From positions 1 through 64,000 of the forward strand of contig JBOFKD010000306.1 of the NCBI GenBank assembly GCA_051657165.1: 64,000 nucleotides of DNA. The letters are read 5' to 3'. Below, piece by piece: positions 27,453 through 36,521 of this stretch. The notes beneath the pieces were generated by a model that did no database searches, was not told where the DNA came from, and saw only the letters and a list, made by a program, of their open reading frames with translations. Numbering within the stretch: position 1 is the stretch's first letter; each line of letters starts with the position of its first letter. This DNA is from UBA7332 sp051657165 (GTDB lineage: Bacteria > Bacteroidota > Bacteroidia > Bacteroidales > UBA7332). The position numbers and the translations under genes are program-made.

Positions 27453-30400
27453 ATGAAAAGCCAAAAAATGCATCGGTTTCTTGGATGCTTTCTAATGTTG
27501 TTTATATCTATTACCTATACATTTGCTCAATCCCGTATTGTCAAAGGTACCGTGTTAGATGATCTTAAACTAGGAATGCCAGGGGTGAACGTTGTCGTAA
27601 AAGGGACAACCAATGGAACGATTACTGATTTTGATGGAAACTATTCAATATCAGTGTCAGGGGATAAAGCTGTATTAGTTTATTCATTTATGGGATATAT
27701 CCCGCAGGAAATTCAGGTTGGTAACAAGAATCAGATTAATGTAACCATGAAAGAAGATTCGAAACAACTTGATGAAGTAGTGGTTGTAGGTTACGGTGAG
27801 GTTCGTAAAAAGGACCTTACAGGGGCTGTAGCTCAATTAAAACCAAGTGAGTCTGAATCTCAGATATTTACTTCGGTAGATAATATCTTACAGGGTAAGA
27901 TCGCCGGTGTAAGTATTAACAGCAGCGGATCAACTCCGGGGGGAGCTGTATCAGTTCAGATCAGGGGAGCAAACTCTCTTCGCGGAGACAATCAGCCTCT
28001 TTATGTTATTGATAATATTCCGATGGCTTCGACAGCAGAAGGTGCGGCGAATGGAGTAGGAGATTTTCAGGCTGCACAGAATCCATTAACCAGTTTAAAT
28101 CCACAGGATATTGAGAGTATCGAAGTCCTGAAAGATGCATCAGCTACAGCGATCTATGGTGCACGTGGAGCAAATGGTGTAATTCTTATTACGACAAAAA
28201 AAGGGAAGAAAGGAAAAACAAATATCAGTGTTAATGCCAATCTCTCTGTAGCAAAAGCAACACGTCTGCCTGAACTATTGGGTTTGCGTGATTATGCAAA
28301 CTACCGGAACGAACAGAATGAAGGAACATACAAACAGTATTACTTCCAGGGAGACCAGATTCATTATTCTACATCCGGAGAAAACTATGATCCAGCTAAT
28401 CCATCTTCATATCACATACTAAATGATGTAAACTGGATGGATAAAATCTTCAGACAATCATTTTCTCAGAACTACAATGTCTCAATTAACGGAGGAGGGG
28501 AACGTACTACTTATTTCTTCTCTGCAGGTTTTAAAGATATTGAAGGACTGGTTAAGAAAACAGGTTTACAACAAGGGGATTTACGTTTGAATCTTACTTC
28601 TCAGCTAAATGACCGTTTGAAAGTTAATCTGAATCTGAACGGATCCATTAAACAAAATGATATGATGTCTGGTGGTGACACGAAAGGGGGAGCTTCGGGT
28701 TCAATCCTTCGTAATGCAATTGATGCAGCACCTCATGATAAAATTATAGATGCGAATACATTACCGGAAGATCGTTCGACAGCATTGAGCTGGATCGAAG
28801 ATTATGATGATAAGACTTTGAGCAAAATTTTCAGAGCGTCTTTATCTCTTAACTGGAAAATCAGTAAAGTGTTCTCCTATGAATTAAGAACAGGAGGGAA
28901 TATCCGCGATGAAGAAAGAAAACGTTGGTTTGGTCTTCAGCTATTCCGTGGAATGAATGATAATGGAGTTCTTGGTTTGTCTGATATTAATTCAAACAAC
29001 TACTCCGTTGAGAACCTTATCAATTTCAATAAGAAATTTGGTCGTATTCTGAATCTTAGCGGTGTTGCAGCAATCAATTATGAAGACTACAACTTTGTGA
29101 ATAAAACGACGAATGCAAAGAACTTTGAGAATCATATATTGAGAACGAACGGGCTTTCATTCGCTAAGAATGTGACGATGCCAACTCCGATTCAGAGAGA
29201 CTATCAGCTGGGTTCATATCTGGCTAGAACAAACTTATCGTTTCTCGAAGGTCGTTACCTGCTGACTGCCAGTTTCCGTGCAGACGGATCCAGTAAGTTT
29301 TCAAAAGGTCATCAGTGGGGATATTTCCCGTCAGCATCTGCTGCATGGAGAATGGAAGAAGAAAGCTTCCTGAGCGATGTTAGTGTTCTTGATCAGTTGA
29401 AAATCCGTGCAGGATGGGGTGTGACAGGGAATCAGGGAATTGATCCTTATCAAACGATTTCTGGATATTCAAGTGTATTGGATTATGCGAATATTGACAG
29501 CGACAGACTACTTGCAATGGGTGTAACATCTATTCCAAATCCAAATCTGAAATGGGAGACAACAGAAGCCTGGAATGTAGGGGTTGACTTTGCTTTCTTC
29601 AATCAGCGATTAATGGGTACATTTGATGCTTATGTGAAAACAACAAAAGATCTGTTGATTGAAATGCCTCTGCCTTTGTCTACAGGGTTTAGTTCATTTA
29701 CAGTGAATCAGGGGTCTATTCAGAACAAAGGTCTGGAACTTTCATTGACAGGTGTAGTGCTGAAAGAAAAAGATTTCGGATTAACAGTGTCCGGAAACTT
29801 CGGTATTAACCGCTCAAAAGTAAAATCATTAGGTTTACCTGAAACTCAGTTAGGAAATCATAATCTGGTAGGTTATCTTGGAAGAACTGTCGGTGACAGA
29901 TTCGGACCGGTTAATATATTCGCCGTAAATCATGCTCCGGGTATGTTCTGGGGATATAAAACAGACGGAATTATTCAGAATGAGGCTGAGGTTGCACATA
30001 TGAACTATGTCAAAGGAGATAAGTCTCCGGGGAATATTAAATTCGTTGATGTGAATGGTGATAATGTGATTGATGATAAGGATATGACATTTATTGGTAA
30101 TCCGAATCCCGACTTTAGTTATGGTTTCCAGTTGTCATTCAATTATAAAGCACTGACTTTTACCAGTTCTTTTAATGGAGTGTTCGGAAATCAGATCTAT
30201 AATACCAACAAGTATTACGATCAGAACCCGCGCAGAACGAATAATAATATCCGTAAAGAGGTTTATGATAACGCATGGCGCGGAGAAGGAACATCAAATA
30301 CATATACCAGTCCAACATCTAAATCAACTGATGTGTCTATGGACAGATACATTGAAGATGGAAGCTTCTTCCGTTGCAACGATATGACACTGGCTTATTC

Positions 30401-30605
30401 GCTTCCTTCAAAATGGATAAGTAAAGCTTTGCTTCAGCGTGCTAGTGTATTTGTTTCGGCAAAAAACTTATTTGTGATTACTAAATACAGTGGATTTGAT
30501 CCTGAAGTAAACTCTTTCCCGAATGATGGTCTTCGTCTGGGTGTAGATATGAACAGCTTCCCTAATCCGAGAGAATTTGTATTTGGAGTTAATCTTACTT
30601 TCTAA
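27453..30605 (+). CDS. SusC-like TonB-dependent outer-membrane glycan importer
   Basis: This is the transporter of the second locus, paired with the SusD gene 7 bp downstream. The chosen start is ATG 27453; an in-frame TTG at 27447 would only add two residues. It has a signal peptide (about 1-26, TFAQS) and a carboxypeptidase-regulatory-like domain (about 28-105, GTITDFDGNYSI). The TonB-box region is DEVVVVGYGE, the plug motif is VLKDASATAIYGARGANGV, and the barrel terminates in VFGVNLTF. Its roughly 1050 residues are normal. It differs clearly from the 6448 SusC, so the two loci probably import different glycans. Confidence 0.96.
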   Translation: MKSQKMHRFLGCFLMLFISITYTFAQSRIVKGTVLDDLKLGMPGVNVVVKGTTNGTITDFDGNYSISVSGDKAVLVYSFMGYIPQEIQVGNKNQINVTMKEDSKQLDEVVVVGYGEVRKKDLTGAVAQLKPSESESQIFTSVDNILQGKIAGVSINSSGSTPGGAVSVQIRGANSLRGDNQPLYVIDNIPMASTAEGAANGVGDFQAAQNPLTSLNPQDIESIEVLKDASATAIYGARGANGVILITTKKGKKGKTNISVNANLSVAKATRLPELLGLRDYANYRNEQNEGTYKQYYFQGDQIHYSTSGENYDPANPSSYHILNDVNWMDKIFRQSFSQNYNVSINGGGERTTYFFSAGFKDIEGLVKKTGLQQGDLRLNLTSQLNDRLKVNLNLNGSIKQNDMMSGGDTKGGASGSILRNAIDAAPHDKIIDANTLPEDRSTALSWIEDYDDKTLSKIFRASLSLNWKISKVFSYELRTGGNIRDEERKRWFGLQLFRGMNDNGVLGLSDINSNNYSVENLINFNKKFGRILNLSGVAAINYEDYNFVNKTTNAKNFENHILRTNGLSFAKNVTMPTPIQRDYQLGSYLARTNLSFLEGRYLLTASFRADGSSKFSKGHQWGYFPSASAAWRMEEESFLSDVSVLDQLKIRAGWGVTGNQGIDPYQTISGYSSVLDYANIDSDRLLAMGVTSIPNPNLKWETTEAWNVGVDFAFFNQRLMGTFDAYVKTTKDLLIEMPLPLSTGFSSFTVNQGSIQNKGLELSLTGVVLKEKDFGLTVSGNFGINRSKVKSLGLPETQLGNHNLVGYLGRTVGDRFGPVNIFAVNHAPGMFWGYKTDGIIQNEAEVAHMNYVKGDKSPGNIKFVDVNGDNVIDDKDMTFIGNPNPDFSYGFQLSFNYKALTFTSSFNGVFGNQIYNTNKYYDQNPRRTNNNIRKEVYDNAWRGEGTSNTYTSPTSKSTDVSMDRYIEDGSFFRCNDMTLAYSLPSKWISKALLQRASVFVSAKNLFVITKYSGFDPEVNSFPNDGLRLGVDMNSFPNPREFVFGVNLTF

Positions 30606-30612
30606 TTGATAC

Positions 30613-32316
30613 ATGGCTATTATGAAAAAAATATTTATATCGATCTTCGTTTTACTGGTGTCACTGACATCCTGCAACGATTTACTACAGGAAGATCCAC
30701 AATTTACAATAAACGGAAAGACATTGTTTCAGCGGGAGAGCGACGCACAACTGGCTCTTAATGGCTGTTACGGATATCTTACAGCATGGGATGCCTATGG
30801 ACAGGCTTTCTGGGAACTACAGGAAGGTACGTCCGGATTATACTGGGCACAGACAAACAATCAGATGCAGGATGAGTTGGCTTCGATGAAAGTACCTTCA
30901 AATAATACGCTGGTAACAATGAGCTGGAGAGGCTTTTATGTAGCGATTGCTAACTGTAACCTCTTTCTGTCAAATCTGGAAGATAGCCCGCTAAGTGAGG
31001 AATACAAGGTGTATGCCGGAGCTCAGGCTAAATTCATTCGGGCATTATGTTACTATAATCTGGTATTCACATACGGAGATGTACCATTAAGACTTGAGCC
31101 ATCCAGTCCTTTAAATTCAAACATGGCAAGAACACCTAAAAATGAAGTTATTGCTCAGATTGAGAAAGACTGGACTGATGCCGTGAACGGACTGAAGCCG
31201 GCTGAGGATAACAGCTCTAAGCCAACCGTAAATACAGCAAATGCTTATCTTGCTAAATTATACTGGATGCTTGCTTCCGGAGAGAATACCTCTTCATCAA
31301 AGTATTGGGCAATGGCTAAGGAGTACGGAGATAAAGTAATTGATGCATATCAGCTGGAAAGTAATGCCGGAACTATTTTTCACCGCGAAACAAAAGATTC
31401 TAAAGAATCAATCTTTAAGCTGAACACTTCTTTGATTTCAGTGAAGGATGATCAGGGGAACAGAACGAACTGGCTGTTCTCTCCGCAGAACTCAACAAGC
31501 GGGATATCATGGGGACGCTATCGTATATCAAAAGCTTTTCATGATGACTTCAGAGGAACTTATCCGACAGATCCTCGTCTGAATGTAACCATGATGTCTT
31601 CATGGGTTGATAAGAATAATCAGACGAAATATGCTTATCCTTTCTATATTGTGAAAAGCGGTCGTGAAGAGATTTTATGTACTTTGATTGATTATGAAAA
31701 CCAATCGTTGAATCCACGCAATCCTGATCCGGAAATTCTGGAAGAAAAGGCAAGAAATGTATTTATGAAATCAGGCGGAGATCATCAGGGTTGGGCTTAT
31801 CTGGCTAAAACTTACGATGAGAAGGCCGAAGCACAACGTAGTAATAAGCATTTCTATCTGTACAGATACTCGGATTTGCTTTTGCTGATGGCTGATGTGG
31901 AGAATGAACTTGGAAATAAAACAAAAGCACTGGAATATCTGAATAGAGTTCTTTCAAGAGCACGTAACTCAGTTACACCGGCTGCGGTTCATCCACAAGA
32001 TGTACCGGCTTCTGTTTCTCAGGACGAGCTGCGTATTCAGATATACAGAGAAAGACAATTTGAATTGATAGGTGAGTGTTTTTCATTTATGGATGTCAGA
32101 CGCCGGGGCGAAGATTTCTTCAAGGAGCATATTTTGAAGAGATATAATGATCACCTGATTACTCAGGGGCATTCGCCGGCTCAGGCCAACGCAAACTTCT
32201 GGGATCGTATGCTTCCGCTCAATGATGCGAAAAAGAACATGCTGATGCCAATTCCGCAGGATGAAATGAATGCAAATTCAGAGATCTCTGCAGCAAATCA
32301 GAATTTTGGATATTAA
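30613..32316 (+). CDS. SusD-like outer-membrane glycan-binding lipoprotein
   Basis: This surface lipoprotein partners the preceding SusC. A lipobox SLTSC gives acyl-Cys 21 from the first ATG (30613); the in-frame ATG at 30622 would give a more typical MKK start, and both are possible. SusD signatures are AQAKFIRALCYYNLVFTYGDVPL, LYRYSDLLLLMADVENELG and YRERQFELIGECFSFMDVRRRGEDF. The protein ends with the usual LPLNDAKKNMLMPIPQDEM segment. A terminator follows the stop codon. Confidence 0.95.
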   Translation: MAIMKKIFISIFVLLVSLTSCNDLLQEDPQFTINGKTLFQRESDAQLALNGCYGYLTAWDAYGQAFWELQEGTSGLYWAQTNNQMQDELASMKVPSNNTLVTMSWRGFYVAIANCNLFLSNLEDSPLSEEYKVYAGAQAKFIRALCYYNLVFTYGDVPLRLEPSSPLNSNMARTPKNEVIAQIEKDWTDAVNGLKPAEDNSSKPTVNTANAYLAKLYWMLASGENTSSSKYWAMAKEYGDKVIDAYQLESNAGTIFHRETKDSKESIFKLNTSLISVKDDQGNRTNWLFSPQNSTSGISWGRYRISKAFHDDFRGTYPTDPRLNVTMMSSWVDKNNQTKYAYPFYIVKSGREEILCTLIDYENQSLNPRNPDPEILEEKARNVFMKSGGDHQGWAYLAKTYDEKAEAQRSNKHFYLYRYSDLLLLMADVENELGNKTKALEYLNRVLSRARNSVTPAAVHPQDVPASVSQDELRIQIYRERQFELIGECFSFMDVRRRGEDFFKEHILKRYNDHLITQGHSPAQANANFWDRMLPLNDAKKNMLMPIPQDEMNANSEISAANQNFGY

Positions 32317-32337
32317 ACGAATCCGGAAATATATCAG

Positions 32338-32380
32338 AAGGAGAATTTCTTATTATAAAATAAAGAAATTCTCCTTTTGC
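32338..32380 (+). terminator. Terminator after the second SusD gene
   Basis: AAGGAGAATTTCTT (32338-32351) and AAGAAATTCTCCTT (32363-32376) form a 14-bp perfect stem with an 11-nt loop, followed by TT and a T-rich stretch. Confidence 0.85.
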
Positions 32381-32560
32381 TTTGATGGAAGCCGGCTTGC
32401 GGATGTCATCTCTACTTTACCAAAGGTTTTTATCAACTTTTCCCAAAGTCGGATAACCTCTATATGTATAATCCTGTATATATCCTGTTTTCAGACATCT
32501 TATTGTATGATTTTGAACAATATTCGGAGGATATAATACATCTGAAAGATTGATATAAGA

Positions 32561-32568
32561 TAGTTTTG
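32561..32568 (+). promoter_or_regulatory. -7 box for the sulfatase-GH20-GH2-GH29/16 operon
   Basis: TAGTTTTG fits TAnnTTTG and lies 38 bp before the sulfatase ATG, after the SusD terminator. This suggests that the four enzyme genes form a separate transcript. The remainder of 32381-32606 shows nothing recognisable. Confidence 0.5.
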
Positions 32569-32606
32569 TGATATCCAGATTGTATAAATGAATTAATTTT
32601 TCTATC

Positions 32607-34184
32607 ATGAATTTTCACTCTAAAGTTTTAATAGCTCAAACAACTGTACTGACTCTGGCCGGTTGTGCTAAGCCCGGACAAGTAAAAGAAGAGGTCAAAC
32701 CGCTTAATATCGTTTATATTATGACGGATGATCATACGCAGCAAATGATTAGTTGCTATGACAACAGATTTGCTTCTACTCCTAATATTGACAGAATTGC
32801 TCAGGGGGGTGTGAGATTTACGAACAGCTTTGTAGCAAATTCTATTTCCGGTCCGAGCAGAGCATGTATGCTGACAGGAAAACATAGCCATAAAAATGGA
32901 AAGATCAATAATGAAGATCATTTTGATGGTTCTCAGCAGACGATGCCAAAACTATTGAAAGCTGCCGGATATCAGACAGCTCTGATTGGTAAGTGGCATC
33001 TGGAAAGTAAGCCTACCGGTTTTGATCACTGGGATATCCTCAATGGACAAGGTGAATACTATCAGCCGGATTTTATAACAGAAAATGATACAGTCCGTAC
33101 GGAAGGATATGTTACGGATCTGATTACCGATAAAAGTATACACTGGCTGGAAGAGAGAGACCAGGATAAACCTTTCGTGCTGTTTGTTCATCATAAGGCT
33201 CCGCACAGGAACTGGATGGCTAAGACATCTGATCTTGACTTTGCCGAAGATAGAACATTCCCTCTGCCAGAGAATTTCTATGATAGCTACTCCGGAAGAG
33301 AAGCGGCAGCATCTGCCGAAATGAAAATATCCAGTAATCATGATATGGACTTATTATATGATAATAAGGTTTTCACGGGTGAAGAAGATAGTCGATTACT
33401 ATCCTGGTATTTTCCGCATGAAGGAGAGGGTGCTTATGGAAGGATGAATCCGGAAGAAAGGAAAGCATTTGATGATCATTATAAACCAATCATCGAAGAC
33501 TTTAAGAAACGCAATCTGAAAGGCAAGGAACTGGCCGAGTGGAAATACCAGCGCTATATGAAAGATTATCTGAAGTCAGCAAAGTCTGTAGATGACAATA
33601 TTGGGCGATTGATGGATTATCTGGAGGAAAATAATTTGCTGGAGAATACACTGGTTGTCTATACTTCCGATCAGGGGTTTTATATGGGAGAACATGGATG
33701 GTTTGATAAACGCTTTATGTATGAAGAGTCATTCCGTACACCTCTGGTTATGCATTTGCCATCGCGATTCAAAAAAAGAGGAGATATCCCGGAGCTTGTT
33801 CAGAATATAGACTATGCTCCTACTTTCCTGGATCTGGCAGGAGTTAAAGTACCCGCAGATATTCAGGGTATGTCTATGAGACCTTTACTTGAAGACACAA
33901 CCGCTCAGGACTGGCGCAAATCATTGTATTACCATTTTCAGGAGTTTCCGGCTGAGCATATGGTGAAAAGACATTTCGGAATTCGTAACGACAGATATAA
34001 ACTGATCCGCTTTTACAATGATAAAAAATTCTGGGAATTTTATGATCTGGAAAAAGATCCGTCTGAAATGGTGAATCAATACAATAATCCCGAGTACCGG
34101 AATATTATATCATCAATGAAAGAGGATTTGATAAAACTTCAGGAAGAGTATGATGATCCGATACGTTTTTCTGAAAATAACTGA
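32607..34184 (+). CDS. Serine-type S1 sulfatase, N-acetylglucosamine-6-sulfatase-like
   Basis: This lipoprotein (LAGC, Cys20) has an S1 sulfatase fold. The metal site starts IMTDDHTQQM, and the formylglycine motif SGPSR begins at S81 in VANSISGPSRACMLTGKHSH. GKWHLESKPTGFDHW and HKAPHRNW are further landmarks. This string of motifs resembles the S1_11 GlcNAc-6-O-sulfatases of gut Bacteroides as I remember them. The substrate assignment is therefore family-based. The four-gene operon with GH20, GH2 and GH29 fits removal of 6-sulfate from GlcNAc in mucin-type or N-linked glycans. Like the 17910 sulfatase it needs an anSME encoded elsewhere. Confidence 0.9.
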   Translation: MNFHSKVLIAQTTVLTLAGCAKPGQVKEEVKPLNIVYIMTDDHTQQMISCYDNRFASTPNIDRIAQGGVRFTNSFVANSISGPSRACMLTGKHSHKNGKINNEDHFDGSQQTMPKLLKAAGYQTALIGKWHLESKPTGFDHWDILNGQGEYYQPDFITENDTVRTEGYVTDLITDKSIHWLEERDQDKPFVLFVHHKAPHRNWMAKTSDLDFAEDRTFPLPENFYDSYSGREAAASAEMKISSNHDMDLLYDNKVFTGEEDSRLLSWYFPHEGEGAYGRMNPEERKAFDDHYKPIIEDFKKRNLKGKELAEWKYQRYMKDYLKSAKSVDDNIGRLMDYLEENNLLENTLVVYTSDQGFYMGEHGWFDKRFMYEESFRTPLVMHLPSRFKKRGDIPELVQNIDYAPTFLDLAGVKVPADIQGMSMRPLLEDTTAQDWRKSLYYHFQEFPAEHMVKRHFGIRNDRYKLIRFYNDKKFWEFYDLEKDPSEMVNQYNNPEYRNIISSMKEDLIKLQEEYDDPIRFSENN

Positions 34185-34213
34185 ACGATAAATAAAGATA
34201 GAAATCTAGATAT

Positions 34214-36508
34214 ATGAGAAGACTTTTAATAATCACACTACTGTCACTTCTTTGCGGCAGTATCTACTCCAGGGTTTCTGTTCTTCCTAAGCCGGAACAG
34301 GTAAAGGAGATGGAAGGTGAGTTTGCTTTTAATAAACACACGAAAGTGTATTACGATACAGAAGAACAAAAAGAGGCTACGTCATTCTTTATCCAAAAAT
34401 TAGGACTGGCTATGGGTTCTGAGCTTCAGACTTCAGCCAGAATACCTAAAAAGAATGCTCTTGTATTCAAGTACACGGATGGGATAGAAGACGAGGGATA
34501 TACATTGCTTGTCACTCCGGAAAGAATACAGATTGAGGCTTCCTCAAAATCAGGATTCTTTTATGCTTCTCAGACGCTTATGCAATTATTGCCTGTAGAT
34601 ATTTTCAGAAGTGTAACTTTACCGGAAGTAGAATGGGCAGTGCCGGCTGTAGAAATTCAGGATTCACCTAAATACCCGTACAGGGGCTTTATGCTGGATG
34701 TGGCCCGCTATTTCCTCCCGAAAGATGAGGTGTTAAAACTGATTGATTATATGGCGATTCATAAAATTAATAAGTTACACTGGCACCTGGTCGATGATAA
34801 CGGATGGCGGATAGAAATTAAAAAGTATCCGCTTCTGGGCACAGTCGGAGGTTACAGAGTGAAGCGCGAAGGACTATTCCCTCACAGACAGAATCCGAAG
34901 CCCGGAGAACCTACTCCAGTTGGCGGTTTCTATTCACAGGATGAGATACGCGAAGTTGTAAAATATGCTCAGGACAGATGTATTGAGGTAATTCCGGAAA
35001 TTGAAATGCCTGCACATACGGTTTCATCTCTGGCTGCTTATCCGCATTTGACGTGCCCTGTGGTAAATGAGTTTATCGGTACTCTTCCGGGTATAGGAGG
35101 AAAGAATGCATCCATTATTTATTGTGCCGGTAATGATCAGGTCTTTGACTTCCTGCAGGATGTTATTGATGAGGTGAGTGATTTATTTCCCTCAAATTAT
35201 ATACATATCGGCGGGGATGAAGCCTGGAAAGATAACTGGAAGAAATGTCCTTTATGTCAGAAGCGAATGAAAGAAGCGAATATTCCGAACGAGGAGGAGC
35301 TTCAGAGTTACTTTATCCGCAGAATGAATGCATATATTAAAACCAAAGGAAAAAGCCTCATGGGATGGGATGAACTGACAGATAGTGAGATTCCTGAGGG
35401 GGCTACGATTTTCGGATGGCGAGGGTTCGGACAATCTGCTGCAAAAGCTGCCAGAAAGGGACATGATGTTGTTCTTACGCCTGCCCGCATTATGTATCTG
35501 ATCCGTTATCAGGGACCTCAATGGTTTGAGCCGTTTACTTATTTCGGAAATAATACGCTCCGGGATGTATACAATTATGAAGTAGGCATGAGCGATTTTA
35601 CACCTGAACTGATGTCACGTATTAAGGGGCTTCAGGCTTCAATGTGGACAGAGTTTATTAACTCACCTGAGGAATTGCAATATATGGTCTTTCCGCGTCT
35701 TGCTGCACTGGCTGATATTGCCTGGAGTAAACAGGATAAAGACTGGCCCGACTTCCTGACCCGACTGGATAAAATGAGTAAGCTGTATGATATAACCGGT
35801 GTGAACTATGCACAATCAATGTTTAATATATTCCATAAAATAAGTGCGGGAGAAAGAGGATTATGTGTAGATTTGAGCTGTATCCGTCCGGATGTTCAGA
35901 TTCGTTATACTCTCGATGGCACTATGCCCTCAATGAACTCACCGGTATTCAACGGGAATCTGGCCCTTAATAAGGGAGAGGTGTTGCTGGCACAAACATT
36001 CCTGTCAGGAGAACCTAAAGGCCAGCTTCTAAGTTTAGTGCCTCAGTTCTCTTTAGCTACGGGAGCTAAAATAAACGGAAATGCCGAAAATATGGATTGT
36101 CTGGTAAATGGAATTCTTGGAACTGAAAGATACACTGACGGTGAATATGTAAATGTATACGATCAGGATCTTACTTTTACAATGGATCTGCATGCACAGA
36201 AGAATATATCGAAGATTATTCTTGGTTCTTTGATAAATGCAGGGATGGCAGTTTGTTATCCGGAATCGGTACTTATTGAAAGTTCTCAGGATGGTGAAAA
36301 CTTCTCATTACTTACAGAGCGATTCTTTGATCCTTCAGAGCGGTTCCCGAACAGCTTTACGAAATCTCAGCTGATATTTGATGATTTTCAGTCATTACAA
36401 ACACAATTTATCCGCATCTCGGTGAAAAAACCAGGTCTTCTTCCTGAAGGCACACCCAGAGAGCAACAAATAGGCCGTATGGCATTTGATGAAGTTCTAA
36501 TATTCTAA
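34214..36508 (+). CDS. GH20 beta-N-acetylhexosaminidase
   Basis: This enzyme removes terminal beta-linked GlcNAc or GalNAc by substrate-assisted catalysis. It has a signal peptide (about 1-19), a GH20b domain (about 22-150) and a TIM barrel (about 152-500). The barrel begins YRGFMLDVARYFLP, continues HWHLVDDNGWRIEIKKYP and carries the catalytic pair D335-E336 in HIGGDEAW. A beta-sandwich with RYTLDGTMPSMNSPVF (about 560-610) and a discoidin-like C-terminus (about 625-760) follow. The 764 residues match the usual multi-domain Bacteroidetes form. It lies 29 bp after the sulfatase gene; desulfation probably precedes its action. Confidence 0.95.
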   Translation: MRRLLIITLLSLLCGSIYSRVSVLPKPEQVKEMEGEFAFNKHTKVYYDTEEQKEATSFFIQKLGLAMGSELQTSARIPKKNALVFKYTDGIEDEGYTLLVTPERIQIEASSKSGFFYASQTLMQLLPVDIFRSVTLPEVEWAVPAVEIQDSPKYPYRGFMLDVARYFLPKDEVLKLIDYMAIHKINKLHWHLVDDNGWRIEIKKYPLLGTVGGYRVKREGLFPHRQNPKPGEPTPVGGFYSQDEIREVVKYAQDRCIEVIPEIEMPAHTVSSLAAYPHLTCPVVNEFIGTLPGIGGKNASIIYCAGNDQVFDFLQDVIDEVSDLFPSNYIHIGGDEAWKDNWKKCPLCQKRMKEANIPNEEELQSYFIRRMNAYIKTKGKSLMGWDELTDSEIPEGATIFGWRGFGQSAAKAARKGHDVVLTPARIMYLIRYQGPQWFEPFTYFGNNTLRDVYNYEVGMSDFTPELMSRIKGLQASMWTEFINSPEELQYMVFPRLAALADIAWSKQDKDWPDFLTRLDKMSKLYDITGVNYAQSMFNIFHKISAGERGLCVDLSCIRPDVQIRYTLDGTMPSMNSPVFNGNLALNKGEVLLAQTFLSGEPKGQLLSLVPQFSLATGAKINGNAENMDCLVNGILGTERYTDGEYVNVYDQDLTFTMDLHAQKNISKIILGSLINAGMAVCYPESVLIESSQDGENFSLLTERFFDPSERFPNSFTKSQLIFDDFQSLQTQFIRISVKKPGLLPEGTPREQQIGRMAFDEVLIF

Positions 36509-36521
36509 TTAAAATCTAATT

